Shown here in pieces: positions 1 to 11,697 of a stretch of 64,000 nucleotides of DNA. The position numbers and the translations under genes are program-made. Every line of letters begins with the position of its first letter. Position 1 is the first letter of the stretch. The notes under the pieces were generated by a model. That model saw only the letters and a program-made list of their open reading frames with translations. It did not search any database and was not told the origin of the DNA. The DNA comes from Sipunculus nudus (lineage: Eukaryota > Annelida > Sipuncula > Golfingiida > Sipunculidae), in assembly GCA_026874595.1 (NCBI GenBank), contig CM049316.1, forward strand, positions 58,723,676 through 58,787,675. The letters are read 5' to 3'.

Positions 1-390
1 TCAGTGAAAATAAAGGAAACTTAAGATCAGTTTAAAGTCACATTAGCAAAGATATCCTTTCTTAACCTATATATAGTGTGACATACTAATATGAAAATAA
101 GAATGTATCACCAGCTCCTTCCACAACCTGGTGACGTACTAACTTGAAAATATCAGAGATTAACCTCGCTCACTTGACAGGCTGTCAGTATGAGCTGGTA
201 CAGAAATTCCGTACTGTGGATGTCTCTTTGTTTGCAAGGGTTTCAAATTTGTGATATTCACGAAAAGAAAATTATCATGAAAATTATACCTTTGCAAATA
301 ATAGACCACATCATGGAAGGCAAGTCAAAAGTTAATAAATTGCTTTTATAATAAATGCTGTCAATAATTAGCTGCCAGTAATGAAGAGTA

Positions 391-1097
391 ATTAGGGCCC
401 CGCTTGACAAGCGGTGCCCTATAGTGATCATCGTGTCAGTCCGTCCATCCGTCCTTCGGTCAGTGACACTCTCTTTAGCGCGCGATAACTCCCAAATTTC
501 CCAAATTCACAGGGATGATTGGTACCTATGAGGGCTCCAGACCTATTGAATTACAGACCTGTCGGAAATTCCAATATAGCCGCCACAGCCTGATCGCTGA
601 TTTTCTTTCGCGCACGATAACTCAACAACAACATACTGCAGCTTTCCCAATTTTACAGGGATGGTTGGCATCTATGAGGGCTCCAGACCTGTTAATTACA
701 GACCTGCCAGAATTCCAATATGGCCGCCACAGTCCGATCGCTGATTTTCTTTTGCGCACGATAATTCAACAACAACATACTGCAGCTTTCCCAATTTTAC
801 AGGGATCATTGGTGCCCATGAGGGCTCCAGACCTATTGAATTACAGACTTTGCTCAAAATCAAATATGGCTAACAGACTACATTCGGTGATTTTTTATTG
901 CACACATTATTTCAGACATATCTTCTATAATTTCATTTGATCCAGTATGATTTTTTCCCTCATGCATATGGATAAAAACCTTTTTCTCCTTGTCATATTT
1001 TTCAAATTTTACTTAATTTTTCACCCATTTGTAAACTAGTCCAGCACTAGCAGAAACGGGGGGCCTCCGAGGACCATTGTCTGACCACATCTAGTTT
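391..1097 (+). mobile_element. Helentron/pearl-like non-autonomous element, family I, copy 1
   Basis: The 5' end has a 25-nt hairpin at 395-419 (GGGCCCCGCTT paired with AAGCGGTGCCC, loop GA/C). It is followed by a GTCC/TCCG microsatellite at about 441-470 and then three units of a 144-146 bp tandem repeat. Near the 3' end, ACGGGGGGCCTCC (about 1056-1068) is an imperfect inverted copy of the 5' end, and the element closes with ATCTAGTTT at 1089-1097. This order matches the known layout of bivalve pearl elements and Helentron-associated repeats. The family assignment is from memory of that layout, not from a search. It sits inside the MITE at 212-1289. Confidence 0.6.
470..905 (+). repeat. Tandem repeat, 144-146 bp period, about 3 units (family I core)
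   Basis: The anchor AGGGAT recurs at 511, 657 and 801 (spacings 146 and 144), each followed by a near-identical 'TATGAGGGCTCCAGACCT' stretch (TATGAGG or CATGAGG). A 141-codon open frame at 515-940 runs through the array and its translation is internally repeated, so it is a by-product of the repeat and not a gene. Confidence 0.85.
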
Positions 1098-1289
1098 CTA
1101 CTTGATCGATTTTCACTTAGGTCCATGTACAGTCGTTTTTGCACACATATTATCTAACCTCAGAAATCAATATAATAATTTATATGCTCTGTTTAGATTG
1201 TTGTATGGCATGCTTGCGAAAAATGGCACCTTACGAAAAAGTGAAAATCACTGAATTTTAATCCCGCAGATATGAAGGCAACCACAGTA

Positions 1290-2046
1290 TGTTGATTAGG
1301 TCATGAAGCTACCTTTTGTTATACTTGTTAAAGTTTTTAAATATAATCAGAGACGTGGCAGGTTTACCTGTGGACTAAAAAATACTGGATTTCTTTATAA
1401 AAAAAAAAAACCAAAAAAAAAAAACCATGAGTACTCGTGCACTGGTACAGACTATATAAAGGCACATAATGAGTGATGGGACTTTTGCATGGAGTATTGC
1501 ATCTGTTTAGTATATTGTCAAGGTATGGTCTGTTGCTGATGACAATTAATGACCATGAGTGCTAAACTGAAATGTTTTAGGAAAACCTTCATCACTCCAG
1601 GGAAAAATTGGGATGTCAAGCTCATAGAAGTGTCCAAGGGTCAAGGAGACTTTTAAAACAGAGATGGTTAGAGAAAATACAAAATTACAAGCTCAAGTAA
1701 TTCAAGGTCAAAGACAGTGAACGTCACTGAAGTTTCCGTTATTTAAGCTCAGGTTGAACAAAAGCCTGAGAAATGAAACTCTGGAGAAGTAGGTAGAATG
1801 AAGGTCAGGGTCAGTGCAGGTCATGGAAACTTAAGGTCAAGGAGCAATTAAATTTTACCTCTTCATCTTTAATTACTTGAATATTTATCTGTGCAAATAC
1901 TAAAGAGAAAATTTATATTATTATCAAACAAACACTTGAAAGTTTATTGGCTAACAGACAATATCTGGTGCAACATAAAGTGTTCAAAACACTTTGTAGT
2001 TTGTAGCTATGATTACTGATTTTTGTAGGTCAAATAAATATTAATA
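1290..2046. other. No gene or defined repeat seen
   Basis: AT-rich sequence with an interrupted A-run at about 1399-1427. Scattered AGGTCA/GGTCAAGG words between about 1630 and 1845 suggest a worn remnant of a tandem-core element like that at 11698-14138, but no ends are recognisable. Confidence 0.5.
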
Positions 2047-2117
2047 TAGGGCAAGTAAAAGGTAGGAAGTTACCTGCCCTACAGGCCAAGTATTATCAAA
2101 AGTTAATGTTGAGCCCT
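2047..2117 (+). repeat. 3' fragment of a CAGGGCTC-ended (hAT-like) repeat
   Basis: The stretch 'agggcaagtaaaaggtag...aagtattatcaaaagttaatgttgagccctg' matches the right half of the element at 16992-17268. The terminal GAGCCCTG fits a CAG...CTG type end, common in hAT-like MITEs. No left end was found nearby. Confidence 0.45.
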
Positions 2118-3396
2118 GTATATGAAGCTGAGTACAGCTGTTATCAAATTTTTATTTGAATCACTTTCTTATACATTTACCTGAATGTGTAGCCTTACTT
2201 GAGGTGTTGATAAGTAGAAATCCAGATACACTGATAATGACTGAATTGACAGGTCGTCATTGATAGTTGTTAACGATATGACTAGACAAACAGGTTTATC
2301 CTTTGGATTTAAACTTGCAGTCAATGCAGTAAAAACTGGCCTCAGTCGTGATGTGATTAAAATGATATACCAAACAGATGTGCTGATATTTGAGTTTATT
2401 TTTAGTGGAGGTCAATATACAGGTCATGGGTTACGATTAATGCTCAGCAAGTCCTGCTGTGAATCAAACCATATGTGAAAAGGTTTTCAGTAACAGGTGT
2501 AGGACTAACAACCCTTGTATACAAAGTTTGTACATATAGCCTTCTATGTACAGTCTACCCAGTTCCAGTCGAGTAGGTAGCTGCTGGTTCACAACAAATA
2601 GCTGAGTGATTGTGGCTCGCTTTATGGGCGCAGGCAATGTCATTGAGCTTACTATATTGTACACACAGGTCATGTGGCAGACAGTGACATAGTCTCATAC
2701 TTAAGGTCAATCAGTACACATCATACAACCTAGTCCTCCCTCCATTTATAGCCCCAAGGTGATTATTAAAACCACCTGTGGTTTAATTTGAATGAAAGCC
2801 TGAGCTCCAGTTACTATACAGGTCAGAATGATGATGTTATACAGTGGAGGTTCTTGGCATCATTAGGAAGTTTTGATTGATTCAGGTAAGTGGATTTATA
2901 ATTTATGTTTGATATTTAATTTAAACTCTTGAATCGGTTGGAGTTAGAAATAGTTGTGATAGTTGGTACCTGGTGCCAGTGCCGGTCTATGCTTGGGTTG
3001 CCCTTTGCACAAGTGCAATAGCAATGTAATGAGGCGTCTCCGTACTGTTACTCATTTACACATACCATTAGATCCCTGCTGAAACCTGCATTTATTGAGA
3101 GCCATATAAAAACGAAGCTCCATATGGCTGTGTCATGTTTTATTCCCAGATGATGTAACATGTTATTATGTAATATTATCCCTGTCATTCTGTATACACT
3201 GTTTTGTTATGGTGTCCTAGCATATAACACTCATGTCAGAATGACACAAATACAAAAGAAAAGGTGGGAGTTTAAATTTATCAGATGCCCCCAGCTTGTA
3301 AAAATATGTCATATGTTTACTGATGCAGTATTTTTAATAAAACAGAATGTCATATGTTTACAGATGCAGTATTTAAAATAGAACAGAATTTTATTT
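2118..3396. other. No gene seen; one isolated donor-like site
   Basis: A strong splice-donor word, TTCAG|GTAAGT, lies at 2885/2886, and a possible acceptor ACTATACAG ends at 2821. The 64 bases between them have a stop in all three frames, so at most this is an untranslated exon. A 20-bp word containing CATATGTTTAC and AGATGCAGTATTT is repeated at about 3309 and 3350. Nothing else is recognisable. Confidence 0.4.
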
Positions 3397-3704
3397 AGGC
3401 CAAAAAAAATAAAAGGTATGGTTCTCAGGCACTTCCCGCGTCAATTTTAACCCCCCGCATCAAACATTTATATTTTTATTTCCATCTTTCAAGAAGATAA
3501 AATTATACAATTTTGATAAGATTTCCTTTTTCATTAGTGCTCTTATCTGTTTAGCAAAAGAACCCTGTTATTTTCATGCTTTTTCCTGATCATATGACTT
3601 TTTTATCGAAACATACAAGAAAAGGTCCAAAATAAAATACAGCCCGCCCGCACCGATTTCTGAAAAAAAGTGCCTGAGAACCATACTTTTTTATTTTTTG
3701 GCCT
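3397..3704. mobile_element. MITE of 308 bp with about 38-bp terminal inverted repeats
   Basis: The left end begins AGGCCAAAAAAAATAAAA and continues to TATGGTTCTCAGGCACTT. The reverse complement of the right end (3668-3704) gives AGGCCAAAAAATAAAAAAG and then TATGGTTCTCAGGCACTT. There is no internal coding sequence. The superfamily is uncertain because no clear target-site duplication was identified. Confidence 0.7.
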
Positions 3705-4390
3705 TATACCCACAATTGTAGCAGCAGTAGGCCCACAGCATGAAATCTGGAAGTACAATAAAAATGTAAACATGCCAGACGTACGATTACAAATACTGAT
3801 AGTATTCAATACTTTCATGAATAAATAGTTCCTGTGTGAACAAAAGAACATAAAAATACTCCAAATGTTATATGGTAGTATGAATGTTCATGTTGATATT
3901 GCATGTTAGCACTAAGTTACTCAGGTATGTATGATGAGTTTTAAAGTAGCACACAAAAATAGCATAGGCAAAAACTGCATGGTAAGCGAAACCTAAAAAA
4001 TTGACCTGAAAAGATAAAAAAAGGTAATTAATGGTTGGTTGTATATTTAAGAGGGTTTTACATGTGTGATATTTGTTAAAGGGTTAAAATTGCAAAAAGA
4101 AATAGTGAAGAAGACACCTTATGAATTTAAAAATTCATATGGGAAAGATCATCAAATTTGTTTTCATGAAACAAGCAGTATGTCCATAATTATGACCTGC
4201 GACATGGGTCATCTGGTTTTTGGGTGTATTCAAAATGGCAGCCCCCATGAGTGGTTTTAAGAAACTGAGAAATACTGTCAAGGTTTTGGATAAGGGCATA
4301 GGGATGTGACAATAAAAATACTCAAAGGACAGGTGAGAATTTGGTGGCTAGGGGATGTGTATCGACAAAGTTTAGAGTGGACTAACTCTT
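3705..4390. other. No gene or defined repeat seen
   Basis: AT-rich sequence. The 64-codon open frame at 4066-4260 has no recognisable motif or splice context and is probably chance. Confidence 0.5.
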
Positions 4391-4636
4391 TTTAACTCAG
4401 CTGACTGTAAGTCATCTGAGCTATAGCGATTACTTTTTGTCCGTCGTCTGTCCGGCCATTTGGCTATCCGGCCATCCGGCCGTCCGGATGTCTGTCTGTT
4501 AACAAGGCACAAATTGTAACTGCTGGACCTGGAATCTTCTTACTTTACATCCAGAGAGGTCCATGAAAAATCTCCTTGGAAACTTGGAATTAGGTCTCTG
4601 TTACCCATATCCTTCGAGCTATGGGGCCCCAAAGTA

Positions 4637-5721
4637 CCGTATTTATTCTAATTTGGCGACCACTTAAAAATAATTAATTTTCTCAGAGGTCGAGATAGTG
4701 TAGGATATTTGAAAATTATCTTCATGCAGAATTTGCGGTGATCGAGATGCGGCATACGGTTTGATAACCTTCCGTAGAGACACAGAGCCGCACTGACACT
4801 CGAGAGGTCATATGAATTGAGTGATAATTTGGTCGTATATAAGTTTGCTTTGTTAGCTTAACAGTATTTTCTACAAACGGGCTTCCAACCGTCACATGAA
4901 TTATACGCAGTCCGCAAATGATTAATCAAACTGAGCTCAATCACTTTACAATATGATCACTACTTCGCGTATAGGTACGATCACTTGACATAGACGGCAA
5001 CTCATGTAACCACCAGTTGTTTCAAGTTAACCCGCTAGGCGGCGATATCGGCGGGCCGAAAAGGGACAAGCAGCTGCATCAAGTTTGAAGAAGACTTTAT
5101 AAAAAATAACTGCCTATTATCAGATAACTTTTATTTGCATAATACGTAATAAATATAGGAAAGTAAAGGCGCGTTAAAATATATACGACCGGAAATGGTC
5201 CTAGTTCGCGTGCCCTCAATCGGGCCCCGTTTGGTACGCGCGGTCACCCATCCAAAAACTAACTGGGGTCGTTTAAACTTAATTAAGATGACAGTTCCAC
5301 CTGTATCACAGTTGTTCCACCACGCGTGCTTTGCAGTATTTTGTAAATATTATTGCTGAAGATCCCATGTGAATTGCACACGAGGCACGTGCGTACCAGG
5401 AATGGTACACGAGTTTGCTTCGTCACGGACACCCATTTGGTTCTTGAACGCTTTATCATGTTTATATATTATGAAAAACGCATCTTTGTATCTTCATAAA
5501 TTTTATTGGTAGCAAGTTTGATGTGGATGCCCAGTGTTATATAAGAATCTAGTCAGATACAAACTGCGGTGCCCGTGAGAGACGGAGGCATTTAACCTTA
5601 ACATCGTCGACAGAAAACATCGTCGGCAGTCGAGAAATTAGAGTCATTTTAGAAATTATGCTTTCAAAATATTTTTTGGGGTCGAGAAATAAGAGGGATC
5701 GCCAAACTGGAATAAATACGG
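4637..5721. mobile_element. DNA transposon/MITE, 1085 bp, TA target duplication, nested in family A
   Basis: The left terminus CCGTATTTATTCTAATTTGG (4637-4656, continuing CGACC) and the reverse complement of the right terminus (CCGTATTTATTCCAGTTTGG, continuing CGATC) match over about 24 bp with 3 differences. TA flanks it at 4635-4636 and 5722-5723. The host reads 'ccccaaagta|cccccc' once it is removed, as in the other units at 6057, 7811 and 8151. The interior is much richer in CpG than its surroundings, and no transposase-length open frame is present. TA duplication suggests a Tc1/mariner/pogo-type mechanism, but this is inference. Confidence 0.85.
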
Positions 5722-5845
5722 TACCCCCCCAGAATAGTCAAAAATTTCATACAAAAACTTCAATATCTCATTAACTAAATCACTGATGGTCATGATTTTT
5801 GGCATACATATTGATCATGAGATGTTCCATCAGTTCCGACAGACA

Positions 5846-5857
5846 GGTGGCGCCACC
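5846..5857. repeat. 12-bp palindrome GGTGGCGCCACC, first of a dispersed series
   Basis: The exact palindrome occurs here and at 6184, 31826, 31975, 32249, 32530, 45671, 45820, 45951, 46100 and 46939. One-base variants occur at 8278, 24237, 46231, 46509 and 46661, and more diverged ones at 7932 and 46380. It is positioned once per 338-bp unit in family A and twice per 280-bp unit in family E. Confidence 0.9.
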
Positions 5858-6356
5858 TGTATTTTTTTTTATTTTTTTATGAATTTTTTTCTCTATATTT
5901 GAGACCTTTAAAAATGTGGACATGTTAACAGAGCACAAATCGTAAAGACTGGACCTAGAATCTTCATTCTTGACATTCTGAGAGACCTATGAAAAGTCTC
6001 CATGGAAACCAGAAATTAGGTCTCTGTTACCGCCATCCTTTGAGCTATGGGGCCCCAAAGTACCCCCCAGAATAGTGAAAAATTTCATACAAAAACTTCA
6101 ATATCTCATTAACTACATCACTGATGGTCATGATTTTTGGCATACATATTGATCATGAGATGTTCCATCAGTTCCTGCAGACTGGTGGCGCCACCTGTAT
6201 TTTTCGTTTTTTTTTCGAATTTTTTTCTCTATTTTTGAGACCTTTAAAAATGTGAACATCTGTTAACAGGGCACAAATCGTAAAGACTGGAGCTAGAATC
6301 TTAATTCTTGACATTCTGAGAGACCTATGAAAAGTCTCCATGAAAACCAGAAATTA

Positions 6357-7772
6357 CCGTAAAATCTCCACTTAAAACCGCGGTTTAATCAAGAAATTCA
6401 AAATCTTGAAATCAGGTTGATTTCCTGAAAGCACTGTGCAGTTTATACTAGAAGGGTTTCCTGAATATCTTCCTGACAGACATCGTTTTTGGGCCGGCGA
6501 GTGGGCGATAATATTGCAACTTCAAAGGCCGTTTTTAGCAGCAGTCTTGCATGCATGGGAGCCGTGCTTAAATGTATTATTTACGATTATTTGTTATTTA
6601 TAAATTAAATACTGCTGATAAGTTTTCGTGTGATATATAACTTGTTATAAAATCTTGGTAATTGTCACCAAATAATACGTTTACAATAACCCTGCTGTAA
6701 CCTGGTAACACACAGCGGCCCACTTCGTTGGGCATGGTCAAGCAAAATTGAAATAAAAGCCTACTTTAAATCCATTTGCGGCATTATTTAGCAACGATTA
6801 TTTGTTTAAAACGTAAAATAAATAAAAAGCTGACATCGTAAAGAGTCACACAATGGCAGACGATCGTTTTAAAATCAAGTTTGAGTGCCGCCATGTGCTG
6901 AAACGCCCCGGTATTCTGCTAAGAATATTTTGAACGGCTGTATGCGGTGGGTGGTAAACAGAACAGCCACCTATTTCGTCCGAGCGTGCCTTGCGCGAAC
7001 ACTGCCTTGACAAAATGGCTCCCCACACGGAAACTTTCTTCAGGAAAAAAACTTGCTTACCCTGACTGGCCACTTTAATTTTACCTTAAAATCACTCGTT
7101 TCCAAGTGTCATGTTTCCTATACGTGCGTATCTCGACAAGGTAACTTCAGTTACTTTGATGTTTAGTTAAGTTGACCAGCGATGTTTTCAAACGCAGCAA
7201 ACTGTGACATGGGGCGATGTCAACGTACGATATGACGATGACAATACCGAAGTAACCGGTATGAAAATGATTTGAATCTTCCGAGTAATTCCAGAAGATG
7301 GAATTTTCATCAAAAATTAAGATTTCAAAATATTACTTTTAGAATTAAAATATACAGTGACTTGAAATGGATCAGCAGAATATTTTTTCGAAAATATAAT
7401 GACAAATCAGTAGCAAACAAGAATATGGCATGGAATATAAAATCTGTATAAACAGGCAGAGGTTCACTGGCCCTTACGTCTTCCCAAACTTCATGCTTGA
7501 GTGACCCTGCAAAAAAGTGTTATGATGTATTTAAATAAAATGCCCAAGGAATTTTAAAGTGGACAGGAATGGCTGAGTCGCAACCTATGCGTGTTCATTT
7601 CTAGATGATAGCTTGATTGTGTCTTTTGTCAAATCATTTCGTAGCGAAAGTTGGTGCGGTTTTAAAGGGGGGTTCTTAGTATTTGAGCCCTTTGCGGTGT
7701 CTCACCTGGAATTTCGGCGAAGTCTGGGTGCGGTTTTAATCGGAAGAGCGGTTTTAAGTGGAGATTTTACGG
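6357..7772. mobile_element. DNA transposon/MITE, 1416 bp, perfect 25-bp TIRs, nested in family A
   Basis: Positions 6357-6381 and 7748-7772 are exact reverse complements over 25 bp (the first 20 read CCGTAAAATCTCCACTTAAA). TA lies on both sides (6355-6356, 7773-7774), and the host word 'agaaatTAggtct' is restored on removal. The reading frames inside (75 codons at 6846-7073 minus, 72 codons at 7613-7831 plus) are too short for a transposase and show no recognised motif. Near the right end, GTGCGGTTTTAA repeats at 7655 and 7729, partly echoing the terminal sequence. Confidence 0.88.
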
Positions 7773-9157
7773 TAGGTCTTTGTTACCCATATCCTTCGAG
7801 CTATGGGGCCCCAAAGTACCCCCCAGAATAGTGAAAAATTTCATACAAAAACTTCAATATCTCATTAACTACATCACTGATGGTCATGATTTTTGGCATA
7901 CAAATTGATCATGAGATGTTCCATCAGTTCCTGCAGACCGGTAGCGCCACCTGTATTTTTCGATTTTTTTACAAATTTTTTTCTCTATTTTTGAGACCTT
8001 TAAAAATGTGAACATCTGTTAGCAGGTCACAAATCTAAAGACTGGACCTAGAATCTTCATTCTTGACATTTCTGAGAGACCTATGAAAAGTCTCCATGGA
8101 AACCAGAAATTAGGTCTCTGTTACCCATATTCTTCGAGCTATGGGGCCCCAAAGTACCCCCCAGAATAGTCATAAATTTCATACAAAAACTTCAATATCT
8201 CATTAACTACATCACTGATGGTCATGATTTTAGGCATACTTATTGATCATAAGATGTTTCATCAGTTTCTGCAGACTGGTGGCGCCAACTGTATTTTTCT
8301 ATTTTTTACCAATTTTTTTCTATTTTTGAGACCTTTAAGGATGTAGTTATCTGTCAACAGGGTTCAAATTGTAACGACTGGACCAAGAATCTTCATTCTT
8401 TACACACAGGGAGACCCAAAAAAATCTCCATGGAAACCTGAAATTAGGTCTCTGTTACCCATATCCATTAAGCTGTATGGCTCCAAAATACCCCCCAGAA
8501 TAATGAAAAATTTGATACAAAAACTCCAGTATCTAAATAACTACAACACTGATGCTCATGATTTTTGGCATCCATATTGATCATGACGTGTTCCATCAGT
8601 TTCAGCAGACTGGGTGCGCCACCTCTATTTTTTTCAAATTTTTACGAATTATTTTCTGTATTTTTGAGACCTTTAAAGGTGTGGTTATCTGTCAATAGGG
8701 TACAAATTGTAACAACTGGACCTAGAATCTTCATTCTTGTCATGCAAGGAGGCCCATGAAAAGTGTCTGTGGAAACCTGAAATTAGGTCTCTGTTACCCA
8801 TATCCTTCAAGCTATAGGACTCCAAAGTATCCCTCAGAATAATGGAAAATTTGATACAAAAGCTGAAGTATCTGAACAACTAATCCAGAGACCACCATGC
8901 TTCTTTGCATGGATATTGACCATTAAGTGTTTTTATTAATTTCTGCAGACTGATGGAGCCACCTGTAATTTTTTTAAAGTTTACGCATTTTTTCTCTATT
9001 TTTGAGATAAATTAATACAGACACAATCTCAGCCTGTTGATTAATCTATTTGATGCTTCAGTTCAATGGTTTTATACTACCATTCAGATGATAAAATTTC
9101 CTTTTGCAAATCTCTTCCCAGTCAGCTGAGCATCATGACCCATGGGTCACTTGTTTT

Positions 9158-9837
9158 TTAACCACGCCCAAACCCTCACATTAGAGTGGGATGCTGGTAA
9201 CTTTAGTATATTACATGCAGTACAAGTGCAAGATGCCTGTGCATAGTATTCAGGTAAGTTTTAATACACCCACCCTGTATACCAGTTTATCATACTGCTA
9301 TCAGCATCCAACCATCCTGTAACCTTGTGTGTCACTCAGTCAGAATTGTACTCAGACTTTGAGGTAAGGACTCAAGAAATCCGGCCAGTTCATCTCAAGT
9401 CCAGTAGAAAAAGAAAATCTCTTTCAAACACTAAGAAGGCTTATATACATATGTGGGCTGTTAACAGGATAATAAAAAAGAGGCTATATCTATTAGTAAT
9501 GAGCTCTTCATCGGGAGATATATGTAATTATACATTTATATAAATGTAAAAAGTGTGTATATAAATTAATATAAAAACACACATGAAAATCTAAATTTCC
9601 CTGTTTCAGTTTCTTATAATAAGATGATTTGTATTGGTCTTTGACTTGGAAGCAGGGTCCATATGACTTGGACTCAAACCTGAAGGACTCAGGACTCAGG
9701 TGGACTGGACTTAGACTTGCACTATTACTCAGATAATATGGACTCGAATACATCACTGGTGTCACTGTGGTAAATGACCAAGAATTTGATGTATTTTTGT
9801 TAAACTTATGATACATTTACCAATCTGTGAAAAATTA
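9158..9837. other. No gene seen
   Basis: A donor-like word TTCAG|GTAAGT ends at 9251/9252. The preceding 33 bases after a possible acceptor (ACATGCAG) are open in one frame, but the signal is too short to call an exon. The 72-codon (+) and 102-codon (-) open frames here carry no recognised motif. Confidence 0.4.
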
Positions 9838-10010
9838 ATGAGGTCAAGGGCCACGAGTTATTAGTCACCACGATAACTTTCCCCAGAAATTTGATGCAGT
9901 TTGATGAGACTTGGTATGAATGTTAATCAGTATAATATCTCACCTAAGTTTGATTATCTGCAAAATCTGTGCATATTTGATGAGGTCAGATGTCATAAAA
10001 CTTTTGACGT
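9838..10010 (+). repeat. Fragment of family H tandem unit
   Basis: The words 'taatcagtataatatctcacctaagtttgatt' and 'gcatatttgatgaggtcag' match the units at 52440-52520 and 55740-55930. No terminal hairpin is present here. Confidence 0.6.
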
Positions 10011-11697
10011 TCATATTATGTACATGCACTACTGCGGTTGTTGTACTTTAGTTTTGAAATGGGCCACCATGGATGTTCTCCAGTTAATAAATGCTTACTT
10101 TGCCAGGGAATTTCAGTTATGCATTTGATGCATAATGTGTAAGGTGGGTTTATGTTCTTTGTACATGTTTAGACTCGGCTATATGGTGTGTACAAGGTTA
10201 TAAAGAGCATAGTCAATATATTTTATGGCATAAATATTTTCTGATACACATATCTTAAAGCCTTGTATCCTTTATATTTTATTTTAGTAAAGGATTCTTA
10301 ATGTGGTAAATATTTATGTGCGTACAGTGAAAGATTTTAATACTGCAGATATTTTCATACATAAGGCATATTTTATTGTAGTGTTATATCATTGTAAAGC
10401 ATATTTTAATGTAATTAATATTTTATTGGGAATAAAATTAGACATTTAAATGAAGCAAAGAAATTTATTACCAAAAAAAATATTTCATGCATAAATTATA
10501 TTACAGTGTATTGAATATTTGTCATATATAAAGCATGCTTTAGAGCAATAAATGTTATATAATAAGCAATAAAAGCTTATTCTAATGCAGTATATGAAGT
10601 ATCATGAATGATGTAAAACATTCTCTAATGCAGTGAGTTTGCCATCTCATGGTTTGTAAAGTAGACCTAAAAAAACAACAAATACTTTCTTACACTTGAA
10701 ATGAGATATATGGCTCCTTAATGAAAAATGGCACTGGCTTATACATATTATGACACGTTATTAATACCTGTTTCATACAAAAAACGTTTTCAAACCGATT
10801 TTGGCCCTGATTTCTGTTAATGACGGTCCCAATTTGGTTGAAATAAACAATTTCTTGTGTCCTTCTTAAGTCTCATATTATTAAATGGAATATGCATTCT
10901 AAACCTTGGTACATGCTAGCCACCAAGGGTGACTATAAAATGTTAGATTTATCTGAGAGTACATTTTATAGTCACCACCCCATGTGTGCACTTGGGAGGG
11001 ATTCTAACCCCTCTATGATCTGTGTCAATAAAAGGGAGAAAACTCCTCAGTAATTCCAGCATCTTATTGCTTTAAGACAACTTTCTGTCATGATAAGCTG
11101 ATTGCATAAATTTCCTGCTTAATTAAGTCCATAATGCCTAAAAACAGGACCAGTACATTAAACATTGATGCCACTACATATACATTCTAACTGCTTCTGT
11201 CATGGTGGTTATGAGCAGTACGACCCGTGTCTTCTTAGACCAAAATAAACAATAACTAAAGTAAAATGCACTTACAGTTGCCAATATGTTGCAGTTGTAT
11301 TGAAAATAAGATACTTTTGCCATGGTGAAGAAGTTTTAATCTCACCCCATCATCGACACTGAAAATAAAAATGCCTTTCCGGAAAATACGATTGTATCGT
11401 GGTCAGATACCACTTATCTCTACATATGGGGAGGCGACGAAACAGTGGTCCGTTAATGATGCAAGACGTTTCGTCGCTGCAGGTGGCTAGGTACATGCTG
11501 GACCAGCATACAAGGATCAGTTCATAAACTGGGTTTGTACGCTTCATAGATTTCTTGGAAATACTTGGAAATTACCACTTCAGACAGGGCTTTTGAGCAT
11601 GTGTCCTGGGATATGGTGAAAGTTTCCAGGAAAACTGGCAAGACCCTGTAGAGTTGTACATGCAAACAGGTCAGATTTAGTGAACCAAGTGCTTTTA
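10011..11697. other. No gene or defined repeat seen
   Basis: Very AT-rich (10240-10620), with repeated 'cattttaatgtaatt/agcatattttaatg' type words that look like a degenerate short-period repeat. The minus-strand open frame at 11350-11547 has no recognised motif. Confidence 0.5.

Larger units (their letters stand above)
212..1289 (+). mobile_element. MITE, CACTGTGG-ended family, copy 1 (split by another element)
   Basis: The left end reads TACTGTGG at 212-219 and the right end reads CCACAGTA at 1282-1289, giving matching inverted termini. The sequence just inside each end (gcaagggtttcaaatttgtgatattcacg; aatcccgcagatatgaaggc) resembles the copies at 59244, 61619 and 62782. Removing the inserted element at 391-1097 leaves about 370 bp, close to the 409-448 bp of the other copies. 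No transposase is visible, so it is non-autonomous. This copy has lost almost all the CGCGA motifs kept by the 59244 copy, so it looks old. Confidence 0.6.
4498..9010 (+). repeat. Tandem array, about 338-bp period, 6 units (family A core)
   Basis: Unit starts (GTTAACA or GTCAACA and variants) fall at 4498, 5923, 6262, 8018, 8353 and 8691. After subtracting the two insertions plus their TA duplications (1087 and 1418 bp), spacings are 338, 339, 338, 335 and 338. Each unit contains the sentence-like order 'actggacctagaatctt', 'ccatggaaac', 'ttaggtctctgttaccc', 'ctatggggccccaaagtacc', 'gatggtcatgatttttggc' and GGTGGCGCCACC or a variant. The last two units are more diverged. Confidence 0.9.
4391..9157 (+). 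mobile_element. Helentron/pearl-like non-autonomous element, family A, copy 1 (large, with two nested insertions)
   Basis: The 5' hairpin CTCAGCTGACT-gta-AGTCATCTGAG lies at 4396-4420, followed by a GTCC/GGCC-rich microsatellite at about 4438-4497. The core is six units of about 338 bp. The 3' end carries GTCAGCTGAG at 9121-9130, the exact reverse complement of CTCAGCTGAC at the 5' end. A 14-bp perfect palindrome TGACCCATGGGTCA (9136-9149) and a terminal CTTGTTT follow. Two TA-flanked transposons (4637-5721 and 6357-7772) interrupt the core. No Rep/helicase coding sequence is visible, so it is non-autonomous. Confidence 0.7.

Noticed and set aside
515-940. 141-codon ORF as a gene
   Set aside because: It is the translation of the 146-bp tandem repeat and changes register with it.
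2822-2885. Coding exon between ACTATACAG and GTAAGT
   Set aside because: All three frames contain a stop within 64 bases.
9219-9251. 33-base exon before TTCAG|GTAAGT
   Set aside because: Open by chance at this length, weak acceptor and no neighbouring exon.
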